DNA of 64,000 bases from Fistularia commersonii (Eukaryota > Chordata > Actinopteri > Syngnathiformes > Fistulariidae), in the NCBI GenBank assembly GCA_037954325.1, contig JBBMNZ010000034.1, forward strand, positions 7,797,501 through 7,861,500. Reading direction: 5' to 3'. Position 1 is the stretch's first letter. Each line of letters starts with the position of its first letter. Made by a program: the position numbers and the translations under genes. Below, piece by piece: positions 1-12,410 of the stretch. Under the pieces are notes generated by a model. The model did no database searches. It saw only the letters and a list, made by a program, of their open reading frames with translations, and had not been told where the DNA came from.

Positions 1-539
1 TATCTAAATGGTTTAAGCTCTGACTCATGGCCGGGCTGCATTCTAAACACAAACTCAATGGTTTTGGTGCTTTATTTACACAGCGACTCCATGCTTGACC
101 AATAATTACATGGACGCTGGACGTGTGTTTGTGTATACGGACGCCGCGGAGCTGCTGATGAATCAGTTTTGTCGCATTAACCGTCCCCCCTCCACCCGCC
201 CATGTTTTCCTTCTATTTAACCCCTCCCATGCTTGTATTGGCTGTATTTTATTCCCTCTGTCACAAGAATTTCTGTCTTGTCCTCGGGTCAACTTTAATG
301 GTATAGGGCGCGAAACGGTTGCTTCCTGTCCAGCAGACTGCGTTTTGTCTCCATCAATTCCTTACTCTCACTCCTTCCTCCTCCCGTTCCAGGAAATACT
401 GCTCACTTTATATAGTTCACTATTAACACTTAAATGCTTTTGAATTTAAAGGGTTCTCATTGAAGTTTATCAGGTGACTGCACAAACTGACTGCTAAGAC
501 CTCTTAAATTAATTTAATTTTCACATATAAATACATTAT
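1..539. other. Unique sequence, no gene recognised
   Basis: No conserved coding pattern, splice-bounded exon or repeat family could be identified. Confidence 0.5.
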
Positions 540-786
540 ACACACATATATATATATATATATACATATATACGTATAAAAGTGTGTGTGTGTAACATAT
601 ATATACACACACACACACACGCACACATATATAAACATATATATACATATTTACACACACATATATACGTGTGTACACGTATATATATCACATACATTTT
701 TATTTGTATACATATATATGTATATATACACCGACATATATATAATATATATATACATAAAAAAATCATTTAATTTTCACTACTAA

Positions 787-819
<33 letters not shown>

Positions 820-845
820 TATACACACACATATACATATATATG

Positions 846-881
<36 letters not shown>

Positions 882-923
882 AATATATACATATACACAT
901 ATATATAAACACACATATATAAC

Positions 924-950
<27 letters not shown>
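540..950. repeat. Compound TA / CA microsatellite
   Basis: Alternating runs of (TA)n, (CA)n and TATACA-type words, with a short less repetitive gap near 755-785. Short open frames across it, rich in Tyr, Ile, Cys and Val, are repeat artefacts. Confidence 0.95.
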
Positions 951-955
<5 letters not shown>

Positions 956-1585
956 AAACATTTATTTTTTGGTTTAGTTGCTGAATGTTTCTTCAAGAGA
1001 AGTACTCATGTCTGTATTTTATCATTTTATCTGGAAACGCAGCATTTCTATTCATTCTCATGTCACCTTTAAAGTTTCAAAAGACATTTATGTTCCACTT
1101 AAAAGGGTACTTTTAACAGTGCAACTGCAGCAAATATTTATAAACTGCATGTGGCTACAAAGGTCGATATGTTTACCGGTCAATACATCGATTAGGCCAC
1201 AAATGGCAAAAAGAACACGAGGGTGAATCGTTTTCTTTTGTATCAATCGACTATTTGAGTCAGGTGGGGTCGTTTAACCTCCGCCGCGGTGTTTCTATGC
1301 TCTTCAGTCAGTCAGAGCATCAATCAAAATGTGTATTCAAGTGTGACCTTCGAAGTCACAAAAAGAAGTGTACTTGAGGATAAAAAACATCAGGGACTCG
1401 GCTGCGACACCCTTAAAAAGTAGCCAGAATCTATAAGCTGATGCCAAAGTTGCTTATAAAAGAGGACCTTAACATTGAAATGAATATCAATGGGACATTT
1501 TACAGTAAATTGAAAAACCTGCCTTGGCAGCAATGCAGCATCCGTCAGGTCTTACTTTTCTCAGGTCTTCACTCAACATGAAGTT
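951..1585. other. Unique sequence, no gene recognised
   Basis: Mixed-composition sequence with no recognisable coding or repeat content. Confidence 0.45.
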
Positions 1586-1700
1586 TCGGTGAGAGAGGAG
1601 GATGCAGAGAGGAAGTTGAGGTGAGATCGAGGCAGATGAATGACCATTCCGACCCCAAAGGGAAGAGCTGAAAGAAAAGGAAGAGGAACGTAAAAGTTGG
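1586..1700 (+). mobile_element. 3'-end fragment of an RTE-like LINE
   Basis: The word order GAGAGAGGAGGATGCAGAGA, then CGACCCCAAAGGGAAGAGCT and a purine-rich A/G tail, matches the 3' end of the RTE-like element at 52836-53905 (opposite strand) and the fragment at 27340-27505. Only the terminal stretch survives here. Confidence 0.6.
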
Positions 1701-1769
1701 GAGACAAAGTCATGATTCCTGATTCCCTTTTCAGTCTGTCAAATCAATCTGACTTGACTTGAACAGAAA

Positions 1770-1832
1770 AAATATATAAATATTAAAATAAATAAATATA
1801 AAAAATATAAATTATACATATTTATATGTATG

Positions 1833-1863
<31 letters not shown>

Positions 1864-2225
1864 ATAATGGTAATAAAAATACTACAATACTAATATACAC
1901 TAATAATAATAATACAAACACATTTAAGAAGGTTTAACGGATCATGTGGATCAGACAAAAAGGCAATAGGAAAAGTGAGCCCTACATAGAAAAGCCCTAC
2001 AACAAAAAAGAGGAATCAAAAAGACGTTTGTCACAGTCCCACAGTGACATGAAATTACAGAATAATAATAATAATATATATAATAATAATATATATAATA
2101 AAATATAATAATATATTATAATAATAATAATAATAATTGTAGAGAGCAAATTAGCAGCAAAGTGCAACGTTAAATTAAACAGTAAATAGAGTAGCGGCTG
2201 AGGTTGTTTTTTTTTTTTTTTTTTT
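1770..2225. repeat. AT-rich simple repeats and poly-T
   Basis: TA and TATG runs around 1780-1870, (TAA)n/(TA)n at about 2062-2136 and a poly-T run at about 2207-2225, separated by non-repetitive sequence. Confidence 0.8.
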
Positions 2226-2689
2226 ATACAGTTCATTGCAACCAAGTCTCACTGCAGTTTATGAAATAGTGAAAAAGTTAAAATGATCCATTTGTCAATC
2301 AATTCATAATTATCCTCTATTTTGCATTATTTACTTTAAGATGGATGTTTTTACAACTGGACGTCCCTTTGCTAACTCAAATGAAATAAATATTATAATA
2401 ATAGTGAACAAATGAACAAAGTAAGTAGCCCTCCAGGCAGGTTGGCTGGTCTACACGGTGACTGAGAAACTTCCTGCCTTGTGATGCATTAAAGCTAACC
2501 GCAGCACTGCTTGTAAGGGAAAAAAAAATAGATAAAAAAGTTGAGCATAACTGAGTCCAAATTCAACACAACTCAAAGCTCATCAGCATCAGAAAAAAAC
2601 CCTTAACCCTAACCCTGATGTCAGAATCAGACGGTTACAAAGACTTGGTGAATAAAACGAAAGGAGACTCTCACCAACAGCCTATTTTC
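2226..2689. other. Unique sequence, no gene recognised
   Basis: AT-rich sequence with no recognisable feature. Confidence 0.4.
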
Positions 2690-4056
2690 AGACCTTGGGG
2701 ACACAAAAGGCTAGAACCCCGAGAGCGCAATGTACATTCAGGCTTGTATGACTCACACAGTCAGATAAATACGAAGGCACGATGTCATTAACTATTTTAT
2801 TGGTGAGGGACAACACCTTCAAGTCTGCCCACATCCAAACACGCATCCAGTGAAGTAAGGCCAGCACCAGGATAATATCTTTAAATTCACTCGCTCCGGT
2901 CCCCAGCCGGAATGCCACATTCTGTACGATTTTGCAGACCTTGGAAACTCTTGGCGATAAACGGATAAACCGGAATTACAATAAACCAATGTCACAAATG
3001 CATGAATTAGGATTTCTGCGTCCCTTTATGACAACGCAGATCAGATGTTCATGATGTTCCTGAGGTGGAGGAGGCGACACTGTTTATCTCTGAAATATGA
3101 GGGTGGAAATAAAGTCGAGGAATACAGCATGTTTCCGAAATCTACAACTGCGGCAAACACTGTTAGCCAAAGAGAGAGTGAGACTGTCTTGAAAGCGACT
3201 CGGCCTCGCTGGTTCAATAATTATCATTTCCGTCTTTGCTGAGGTCAGAGCAAAAAAGAATAACTGATAAGCAGTTACTAAAAGCAGCCAGACACCCATC
3301 AAGTGAAACGTGTCCATTTACTTTCAGTGTCACGTACAGCTGCAGATCATCTGCATAGCAGCGACAACTTATTTTAAATGAATGCAGAATCTGAGCCAGT
3401 GTGTCGTGAAAACAGCAACGGACCCGGAGCGGAACCCGGTGGAACTCCAAACTTCACAGCAAAGGGCTAAAAAAGCTTTTTGCTAACAGAAAAATTTTAC
3501 GATTTCTGTTACACATGTCATACCCTGACCCTGTCTATTTTTATTCTTGTTGGTCTCACTCTCTTCAAATCCTGTTTATTTTTTTAAAAAGCTATTGATT
3601 GTGTTCACTTTATCCTTGTTGTTCACTCGGCTGTCTTTTTATTTATGAATGTCTTTTACTATCTTTTAATTCTCTCTCTATTTATATTTATTAATACTGT
3701 AATTGCTACACTGCTGTGACAAAAGAATATCCCTTATGGGGATTCATAAAGATATCTTAATCTTAATTTTAATCTTAATTCATCCGCTGGAGAAGTTGAC
3801 CCAAGACTCCAAAGAAGACCTCTAACAACAACCGGACAGGTGAAGACTCAGAGTCTGCTGACAGTAAAAAAATATCCACCACCTGGACTGGTGAATAGAG
3901 GTTGTTTGTTAAAAGATACTGATGAATCTGAAAACTTTGGCAGGAGGCAAGATTTGAGACTGGTGTGTAGTTTGTCAGCAAGTCAGCATCCAAACCAGGC
4001 TTCTTTAATAAAGATTTAAACACTGCAGTTTCCTGAAGTAAGCGATCACTGCAGAA
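2690..4056 (-). mobile_element. Decayed L2/CR1-like non-LTR retrotransposon (RT fragments)
   Basis: Minus-strand fragments occur in the order expected of an L2/CR1-type ORF2. First comes a stretch reading LLKKPGLDADLLTNYTPVSN (about 3930-4030), then the palm motif CYADDLQLY with YADD at 3346-3357 followed in another frame by KTEMIIIEPAR, then a C-terminal stretch ADLKVLSLTNKIVNDIVPSY (about 2750-2860). Several frameshifts separate the pieces and a foreign LINE tail sits at about 3500-3785, so the element is inactive. It abuts the hAT element at 4057. The exact clade within the Jockey/CR1/L2 group is not certain. Confidence 0.75.
3500..3785 (+). mobile_element. LINE 3' tail (GGGGATTCATAAAG type) inside another LINE
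   Basis: A T-rich stretch followed by CTGCTGTGACAAAAGAATAT, a GGGGATTCATAAAGA-type ending and TCTTAATCTTAA reiterations. The same tail recurs at 14160-14402, 14490-14762, 19145-19318 and, inverted, at 24562-24740. It splits the minus-strand RT fragments on either side. Confidence 0.65.
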
Positions 4057-4974
4057 CAGGGGTGTCAAAACTCATTTTCACCGAGGGCCACATCAACATA
4101 ATGGTTGCCCTTAAAAGGCCACATGTAACGGCCACAAAAAAACTAGCTTTCCCTGCTGCAGCGAAAACATTCTGCTGCCATCGTAGTTTTGTTTTTAATT
4201 CTTGGATCATTTGTTGTTTTTCTGGAAGGCTAACTTTTGCATACTTAACTCCGTGTTTGGTGTCAAAATGCAGTAGATTGAACTCTTTGACAACCGACAA
4301 AAAGGACAAACATGAAGCACAAACATGTAGTCGCCTTCCCATCTTTCTTGAAACAGCCTTCCATCTGCATCAACTTTTCTCTTCCTAGACATCTAACGTC
4401 TGATGTGGAAACACTGCAACCTAATGGCGCGATGCCGTCACTTCGCGGGTAATATCATCGGCATGAATTGCAGGAAATGTGGTTTACGGTCAATGCACGC
4501 ATTTAACTTATCTATTTTATATCACTCCCCTCCAGGAAACACGCTAGACAGACTTCTTCAGTCCCTGATGGATATTCATTTCTTTGTTGCAACTTGAATC
4601 CACTGTCAAACTATTAAAACAGTGACATAAACAACCAAAATCCAAAAAATGTCAAAGGAATCATCCATCATAAAATACATATACCTCGCTGGCTGCATAC
4701 CACTGGGAACAATATTTGAATAGCGTGGCTTGCTAGCTAGAACCGTAAGACAGAAGTTGTCACCCCTCAGAGGAAGTGCACAACATCCAAAGGTGACCCA
4801 AACAATCAAACGATCAGAAATATGAAAAATATAAGAGAAAAGAAATATAAACAAACCACAAGGCAATGAAATCCAAACAGCTACATTTTAGGGCAGACCT
4901 TTTAAGACGTTCTCGCAGGCCACATAAAATGATGTGGCGGGCCATATTTGGCCCGCGGGCCTTGAGTTTGACAC
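4057..4974 (+). mobile_element. Non-autonomous hAT-type element
   Basis: The left end is CAGGGGTGTCAAAACTCATT, followed by GAGGGCCACATCAAC. The right end carries the inverted counterpart, GGCCTTGAGTTTGACAC. The right terminus lacks the final CCCTG and I see no clear 8-bp target duplication, so the end has been eroded. No transposase frame is evident inside. Confidence 0.75.
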
Positions 4975-7870
4975 ATAAAGCCATAATGTCTACCAGAATT
5001 CTTGCACAACCCGAGCTGGCAGAGGCTCCAGTGAGCAGGTTGGACCTCCGGCTGCCAAAGCATCTTTAGTATGAGGCGCCAGGGGGGCAAGTTCAAAATC
5101 ACAAAAACAATGCCCTTCATGTACCAGAAAAGCCACATTCACAGATTCAGAAATCTTGGCTCGTATATCCTCACCCTAGCTTTTAAAATACATTAAAAAG
5201 TCACGTGCAGACAGATCGTTCCTGCTGACCAGCTGTTTGGGCAGTGATCCCACAGAATGTGTCAGATGGGGCTTTCGGATTTTGCTTATTATTAACAATT
5301 AAGCCGGAATAACGTGCCGCTTTCGCAGGCGACATCGCTGTCCGACGGGAGGTCAAACTGTCTTTTCGTGCTCGGCAAAACGGAGCCACCGCAGCTGCCA
5401 GTGCTAATTTTGGAGATCGCCTCTTCCCAGATCACATAAAGGAGCAAATACAGATACAAATCCCGTGACAAAGTAATATTATTTTCATATAATTGAAGTT
5501 AGTTTATGCAGATTATCCTTCCCTGTAGTCTTATCTGTTCTATTTGTTTTCACCACAGTACAGCACGCATTCAATGGAAAAAGGTTTCGGTGCGGCGCTT
5601 TCAATGTGCTTTACACCAGGCTGCGTTCACACACACTTGGGCTTCATTGTCTTGGCCGACGACAAGAGAAGCCGGGAATAAAAACAACAACCTCTTTTTT
5701 GCTTTGCTGCTGTAGCTACGCATCACCCAGACCGAGGGTCGGTAACCTTTACCGCTCAAAGCGCCATTTGGACCCGTGTCCCCACGGTAAAGTAAACACC
5801 GGGAGCCACACAACCCTTGTGAATTTTAAAATGAATTAACACGGCATATAACTTTTTTTTTTTTTTTTTTTTGCCTTTATGTTATGTATAATCAAAATGT
5901 GTTACAATTTTTTTTAGCAAAATGAACAGCTGCCGAGAAAACAAAATTACATTTCTGCATGCAACAAAACATTTTGAACTGTGTAAAAAAAAAAAGATGT
6001 TGGGTTAAAGGTATTTCATAAAAAATGATCAAAACAAAAAATGCTGTCCTCTGTGTGTGTGTGTGTGTTGTCATCCTTTTACTGGTGCACGCAGTCACTT
6101 ATTTAGAGCGACAAAAATATTTCAACACATTTTATTTAGATGTTACAAGCTCGCCATAATCTTCATAATTAAAATTATATTTTAAAAACGAACAAACTAA
6201 CAAAAAATACATTTTAATTAAATACCAGGAGCCGAATCAGAGGGGTCAAAGATCCGCGGCTTGCCGACAATCACACTCAATTTACATTTAGACTTTCTCC
6301 AGTAACATTTAAATTGTTTTTTCCGCACTCATTTTACTAATTGTGTGCCAGAACACTTGCAGTTGCTGGGCCTTTTGATGCGTTTCATGCCTAAAAAAAT
6401 AACAGTGTTCAAAGTGATTCCAACCAGAATGACAGTGTTGCCCATTGACTAGAAAATTTGATGTACTGAATACAAGAGGCAGCAGATGTCATCATCAAGA
6501 TGATGGTGGGTTTGGGAAGAGAGCTTGGTAAAGGGTGAAATAGTGACATAAATATGCTTAGCAATTTCTTTTTAATGACACTAATGATTTATAAGTGCTT
6601 GCTGAAACCGATGTGACACACGCACGTCACAGAAAACACCCTCAAGATGTCTTTTCCACATTAGCGACTCCCCACAAGATGAATGGCATCAATAATAAAT
6701 CTTCTTGAGACATTTCTGAACAAATGGAAAAACAGCAAAATTCACTGAGCGTTTGATAAATGACGTGGATTGAAAAATGAAAAGAAGTACAATATTGACG
6801 GTCAGCTGTTGTTCTTTAGGCACTCTTCTAAGAGAATAATGCACTTAAAACTTTTCTTTGTGAGTGTTCGCAGCATAAAAAGACTTTGAAAGTATTCAGG
6901 AGAACTGGCAAGTGTTAAATGGGAAGGAAAGAGAGTTTAAGGGACATGAAGGAAGCTATTATGAAGATAAAGAAGATACTGATTATTCTCTTGACAAGGC
7001 ATGATGAGTGTTGTGGGTGTGGCGGTAAAGACCGCCTTGAATGAAGTGGTCTCGAAGAGCCGCCGTCAAAGCGTTGCGGCAAAATTTCTCCGTCTAAGGG
7101 AGAAAAAAGGAAGATTTTCCTCTGAGAAGAAACGTTCTGATACACCTGATTGCACAGTCGAAGGAGAGAATGACATCCCTCCCTCCGGGCATCGCTTCGC
7201 GCTCGTACAACAACATGATTACGACAGAATGAATGACTTGCAAACAAAAATTGGGCTTTTTTTTTTCTTTGAAAAACCCGAGTGTCGTGTCAAACGAACT
7301 GGATATCGATTGGCTCCTCACAGCTCAAAATGTTAAGGGCGTCTCTAAATCTCAGTTTTGCTTTTCAACAGTAAAAAATAAAAACACGACGCGTGACAAA
7401 GAAAGCCATCTCTGGTTTGAAATGTTGCACGATCAATATCTAGATATCATCTGTTCGGATCGCAACTTCGTTTATGTGCAAATGGTGTGTGTGCAACCCC
7501 CATGATATGGGCACAAAGATATAAAGTGAAGGATAATAATAACAATAATAGTAATACACTCGAGGGAGAGCACATCTCTTAGACGTATAAAAGGTCAAAG
7601 AACACGAGGTCATGAGTCATCGGCTCTACCTTTTCCCAAGAAAACCGTCAACATCGGACAGTGTCGAAGCTGCATCGCCAGAAGCCACTGAAACAACGGG
7701 GCCTGCGGTCGGGAGGTGGCCGTGGAGTTATTCTGGGTCGACGTGATTTGTGTCACAATGGGAACTGGAAACTGATTTTCCGTGCAATAGCTGGAAGATG
7801 AATATGAGGCGGCGATTTTGCATTTTAGCACAAATCTGTGTAGCCGTAGCATTGACAATTCTTCACAGCA
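4975..7870. other. Unique sequence, no gene recognised
   Basis: Open frames of 60-110 codons here (for example near 5500-5840 and 6915-7340) overlap on both strands, lack splice-site support and resemble no family I know. A poly-T run lies near 5851-5872. The part from 6540 to 6760 is complex, non-repetitive and AT-rich, as conserved non-coding DNA often is, but I cannot test this. Confidence 0.35.
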
Positions 7871-7975
7871 AGGAGGTCCCTGGTTCGAGTCCCCGTGGGT
7901 TCCCTCCTGGTTCACGTGCACGAGGTTCAAAGGACATCCCAGAATACCCAAAAGTGTGAATGAGAGAGTGAATAT
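7871..7975 (+). repeat. Dispersed repeat with box-B-like word
   Basis: TCACAGCAAGGAGGTCCCTG followed by GGTTCGAGTCC and a TTCACGTGCACGAGG stretch matches a common fish dispersed-repeat layout. GGTTCGAGTCC resembles a Pol III box B, but no box A or cloverleaf is present, so this is not a tRNA gene. Confidence 0.45.
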
Positions 7976-8208
7976 TTGCATCTTTCTACCAGCGTTCCCT
8001 TTAAGCTGCGCAACTGCGCGCTGCTCGCACACTCAGCGCACAGGTAAAACTATCCAGCACAGTGAGCGCACCGCAAATGAATTTGATGTACAACATTTTT
8101 TTTCTGTATCATTTGCAATACGCTATATGCAATATGCAACATATGCAATTACGCTACGCAGCCAATCACGACATTGACAGTACTTGCACTCGTGCTCTGC
8201 CCATACAC

Positions 8209-8352
8209 GCTATATATATGTATATAACAATAATATAACAATAATATAATATAATATAATATAATATAATATAATTTAATATAATATAATATAATATAAA
8301 ATAACATAATATAATATAATATAATATAATATAATATAATATAATAATAACA
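8209..8352. repeat. (ATAAT)n pentanucleotide satellite
   Basis: About 140 bp of nearly perfect ATAAT reiterations with a few substitutions. Confidence 0.95.
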
Positions 8353-8706
8353 GGGTGGCAGAGTTAAGTGATGCTAATGCTAACATGCTAACCCCTTATC
8401 ATGGTGAAACAAGCGGGCAGTGAATGTGATCCGTCCGCTCACCAAACCAAAGTAAGATAGAAATGCCGTTCTTTTAAGATGGAACGGCTGTCTGAGTACG
8501 TGCAAATAGAGGAACTGGCGGTGAAACAGATTTTTTTCTTTTTCGAGTAAGAAAGGTTTGGTCTGCAAAACATGTAGCTAAAGTAGTAAGCGAGTTTTCT
8601 GATGGAAAAATATGGATTAAATGGAAGCTATGATCCTAAGTGTGATACTGGTGTGTGGCCACAGTGGTCCTCAATGTGCTCAGGGAGGTCGTCTTTACAC
8701 CCAGAC

Positions 8707-9390
8707 CAGGGGTCGACAACCCGCGGCTCCGGAGCCGCATGCGGCTCTTTCATCTTTACACTGCGGCTCCGAGTGGCTTGGGAAAATAAATTATAAATAT
8801 TTAATTGAAGTGTATTTCATTTGTGTTAATTCCTTTTTTTTTAACTTTTAGTTCTAAGTTGGAAGATTATTGTGATCTTGAAATATTAAATAAAATAATA
8901 TTTATTATTTTTCGCCGCTCAAAATAACATCGCACTCGCGGAAGCCGGTATACCCGCCAGCCGGTAAAGTCCCGATTTGCAGATGCTGTGCGCAGAAGTT
9001 CAGGAGCAGAAGTCCCATAACCCAGGTAAAATAAATATTTATGAAGATATTTTGCAAATATTTAGTTTTTATTGTTTACTGACACGGTGGTTTTTTTCAC
9101 GATTAATTTTTAAAATTCAGGTCAAGGCTCCGCTACACGCTCTGAAAGCCCAAAGCTCAAAATGAGTTCATTCCATAAATAAAATTTAATTTTCTCTGTA
9201 ATACTTTGTGATTTTCAGAAGCAACACACTACACACTTGTTTATACAAAGTGTAAATGTAATAAAAAGCAATATATACAGTGGTACCTTTATTTTAGACG
9301 TCAAAAAGTAATTGCGGCTCCCAGTGTTTTCTTTTCCGAGGAAACCGGGTCCAAATGGCTCTTTGGGTGTTAAAGGGTTGCCGACCCCTG
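8707..9390. mobile_element. Full-length non-autonomous hAT element with target duplication
   Basis: The left end CAGGGGTCGACAACCC and the right end GGGTTGCCGACCCCTG are inverted copies with one mismatch. The 8 bp outside the ends are ACCCAGAC and AGACAGAC, six of eight identical, fitting an 8-bp hAT target duplication. The 684-bp interior carries no transposase. The subterminal GCGGCTC words (GCGGCTCCGGAGCCGCATGC) are typical of this family. Confidence 0.85.
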
Positions 9391-10139
9391 AGACAGACAT
9401 AGGGAACGTTGGTCTCTACATGTGGTCCTGCGATCGGTCCTGGAGGAACCGCCTCGGTAGTGAAAATGAATGATTGGGAGAAAACTTTGCATCAAATTTC
9501 ATACCATCGTACCAAAATCTCAAAAAAAAATATATTGATGGAAGACAGGTTATAATGGAAAGGACGTGTAAAGTGTTGAAAAACAGAATTTTTCTTTCGA
9601 AATGCAATTTCTCGCTGGTGTTTTCATGCCTCCTCCGCTTGTTAGCCACCCATCCCCCCCTCGGTTAACCTACAGGTAACTCACGCACCATTAATCCGGT
9701 GCTGTGCCAGCGTGCCTGTCCATACCATAACCATTATACGACTTCACGCATGATGGAGCGAATCCGCGCGAATGACGGAGAACTAAGTAATGCTGTGGGG
9801 TTCGGGGCTGACGGGTCATGGTGAAAAAGCTTTTTGATGAATGTGCACCTCAAACTTGCTGGCCTTCTCAGAAAGGTCACCGGACAAGACTGGCCGCCCC
9901 TGGAAAATAGTCAGCTGCTTACGGCGCCGTCCCTGAGACCTACAGTATCTATCGATGGTTCGAGACGTTCTCTCCTGGTTCCGAAATAAAAAAGTAGTTG
10001 AAACACTGATAATTTGTCATTTTAAACGTTTGTTGTTTCCACTTTGGGAGTACACCCAAACCGAAAGGCTCACTTCAGGGGATTTTCTGGCTTTTTCGGA
10101 GCGGCGTCTGACTTGATGTTACTGAATGATATGTCTATT
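9391..10139. other. Unique sequence, no gene recognised
   Basis: No coding signature or repeat family identified. Confidence 0.4.
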
Positions 10140-11440
10140 GGTTCTCAGTCATCCAGGACATGGTGAATTCTTGTCAAAATCTTCTTGTCTTGGCAACTGG
10201 ACTTGAATTTCCTCACTTGAGGATGTTTCACCCCTCATCCGAGAGGCTTCTTCAGGGTTTCTGAATCAAACTGCCAGGTGTTTTGGTGGGTCGAGGACCG
10301 GGCCGGGAAAACTACGGCCCGCGGGCCACATCTGGCCCGTTGGTCTTTTTAATCCGCATCAAGTATGAATAGAATTCATACTTGATGCGAATGATTGAAT
10401 GATCGAATCAATGAATGTTGGAGATCAAACGGATTATTTCATTTTTGGAGCTACTTGAGGACACTTGAGAATTTTCCTAAGCTGATTTGACTCAGATTAT
10501 CTTTGTGATTTAGCCTTTGGTGTGGACATACTGACACGCATGAATGAGCTGGACGTGAAGCTACAAGGGAAAAACCGGTTTGAAACGCAAGCAAACGTCA
10601 GAGCCTTCAAAATCAAGCTAGTTTTGCCTTCAAAACCAACTTAGTTTTGACATTTGAAGGTTTTGAAAACCAGCAAATGTCAAACGAGTCTGATATGTAC
10701 TGTTAACAAATGCGTTTTTTTTTTTTTTTAATATGTATCGTATCATGTGCTGACCCGGCCCGTCTGTCAAATTTTAAAAGTCAATGCGGCCCCTGAGCCA
10801 AAAAGTTTGCCCACCCCCCGGTCGAGGGTATGTTGGCTTGTAAATGGAAGAGTTGATGTGCAGAAACTAGGTGTAAGTGGGGTTGTTATGCTAATGTCGT
10901 TCGTTGGAACAAAAGAGCAATTGAAAGGGATTACCTGGATTTGAATGTGAAAAGGTAAAGCTAACTAAAGGAGTGAAATCTGTTGGATCACATGAACCGA
11001 GGTTCTGGTGGTGGTTCTTTCCTGGTTATTTGGAGGGTGCAGATGGTCCTGGTCCGTGTGTGTAAATACATCTTGGTATTGATCCCAATACGGCCTTTGT
11101 GAAAGGTTGTGTCTGAGGCCCACTCCTCTGTCCAGCGATGGCTGTTCTGTTTTGACAAAGATGGCCTCTTTGACGCCTCTCTCGAACAATCAGTCTTCTC
11201 TGTCCACGATACGGACATTTCTATCCTTAAACGAATGGCCCTCGTCGTAGCTGGACGACCGATTCCTGTCCTGAAGCGGTGGCTCTCCTGTGTCGGGCCA
11301 TCCATTTATGCAGAGGTTGTTTGGTCCCTCCACTGCAGATGTCATCACAATCCTCGGTGCAAGTGACAGCATACACCACATTCTCTATCTTCTCCTTGGG
11401 GTGCACCAGTTTTATTCGCCTCACGGTTTGAAATGTACCG
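10140..11440 (-). mobile_element. Penelope-like element remnant (GIY-YIG endonuclease part)
   Basis: Three minus-strand frames between 10965 and 11424 join into the C-terminal endonuclease region of Penelope-like elements: ENVVYAVTC, TKQPLHKWMARHRRATASGQ, then FERGVKEAIFVKTEQPSLDR and GLRHNLSQR. The core YIG-type motif is replaced (CSGGTKQP), and there are frameshifts, so it is dead. The stretch at 10145-10262 resembles the terminal repeat of the second copy at 33689-34258 (TGGACTTGAATTTC, then GAGGCTTCTTCAG). A hAT element splits it at 10298-10820. Confidence 0.75.
10298..10820. mobile_element. Non-autonomous hAT element (unoccupied copy)
   Basis: Bounded by GTCGAGGA on the left and GTCGAGGG on the right, a 7-of-8 target duplication. 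The left end has ACTACGGCCCGCGGGCCACA; the right end has AAAAAGTTTGCCCACCCCC, the inverted counterpart of the GGGTGGGCAAACTAC terminus preserved at 36263. It is the same family as the outer element of the nest at 36263-38589 and keeps the intact site GGATTATTTCATTTTTGG that is occupied there. Confidence 0.85.
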
Positions 11441-11627
11441 GTTTATGGTGTTCGTTGAACACCCTTCGGAGTTTCTCTGGGAAGATTTCAACAAGAATTT
11501 ATGTCATGATACTTTAAAATATGGACTTAAAGATGGACTTCCTTTTTGGCTGGCTAGGTTACATTTTATTCTCAGGACTTTTTACTGCACTGATGCCCCA
11601 GATCAGGTTAGGCAGCAAGTTAGGCTA

Positions 11628-11629
<2 letters not shown>

Positions 11630-11662
<33 letters not shown>

Positions 11663-11700
11663 TCTGTGTATGTCTTTGTCAAAAAAAAAAAAAAAAAAAC
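11630..11700 (+). repeat. (TG)n and poly-A
   Basis: A TG microsatellite at about 11633-11659 followed by poly-A at about 11682-11699. Confidence 0.9.
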
Positions 11701-11843
11701 CTCACTAACCCAAGCTTACTGTTCTGTATATTTCCTGTGCTTCGTGTATTTGCAAGTGTATTTGCAGTCCCTATGTCCTCTATTGTAAGTCGCTTTGGAT
11801 AAAAGCGTCTGCCAAATGCAATGTAATGTAATGTAATGTAATG
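11701..11843 (+). mobile_element. L2/SINE-type 3' tail
   Basis: GTCGCTTTGGATAAAAGCGT followed by CTGCCAAATGCAATG and (TAATG)n at the end is the 3' tail shared by many fish L2-type LINEs and their SINE partners. No SINE head with Pol III boxes was found upstream. Confidence 0.7.
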
Positions 11844-12379
11844 AAACATCAAGGTAGTTGCTTCTATTGAGGCTGGACACACACACACACAGCATGAGGT
11901 TTCAGGTCATCCACGCGTCGCATGCTTTTAGGATTGTGGGAGGAAACTTGGAAGACGCACACACACACTCATGTGCGAGTGCCCACTATAGAGATATCCA
12001 AAGATCAAGTCAAGATAAAACATTTAATGTCATTTTTCACAGTTGGAAATGCCAAAAAATATTTTTAGCCATTTTCCATGAAAACCACACGTCTTCTCAT
12101 CTTCATCACTCCACATGCAGCTTGATGTGATCATGTTCTCACTTAAGGAGTTGGAGCTAAATGATGACTCAAACTGATTGCGCTGCTAACAAATTCATTA
12201 GCAGCATCACAGACCACCCACTTGACGGCAGAGTTGATGATATACACACACATACAAACACACATACACACACACACGCACACAAAGGTAAAAAGTGAAT
12301 GGCAACAGCAGTTTAGACACTCTACATACGTCTTTCTTTTAACAAGAACTTTTTAACCATACTCTCTTTGCACATCTTG

Positions 12380-12410
<31 letters not shown>

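Noticed and set aside
2597..2614. Telomere-like CCCTTAACCCTAACCCT
   Set aside because: Only about two repeat units, too short to be a telomere or a meaningful interstitial array.
4062..4388. 108-codon plus-strand frame
   Set aside because: It lies within the non-autonomous hAT element and is overlapped by minus-strand frames.
7881..7895. tRNA-like box B (GGTTCGAGTCC)
   Set aside because: No box A, anticodon stem or cloverleaf; the word belongs to a dispersed fish repeat.
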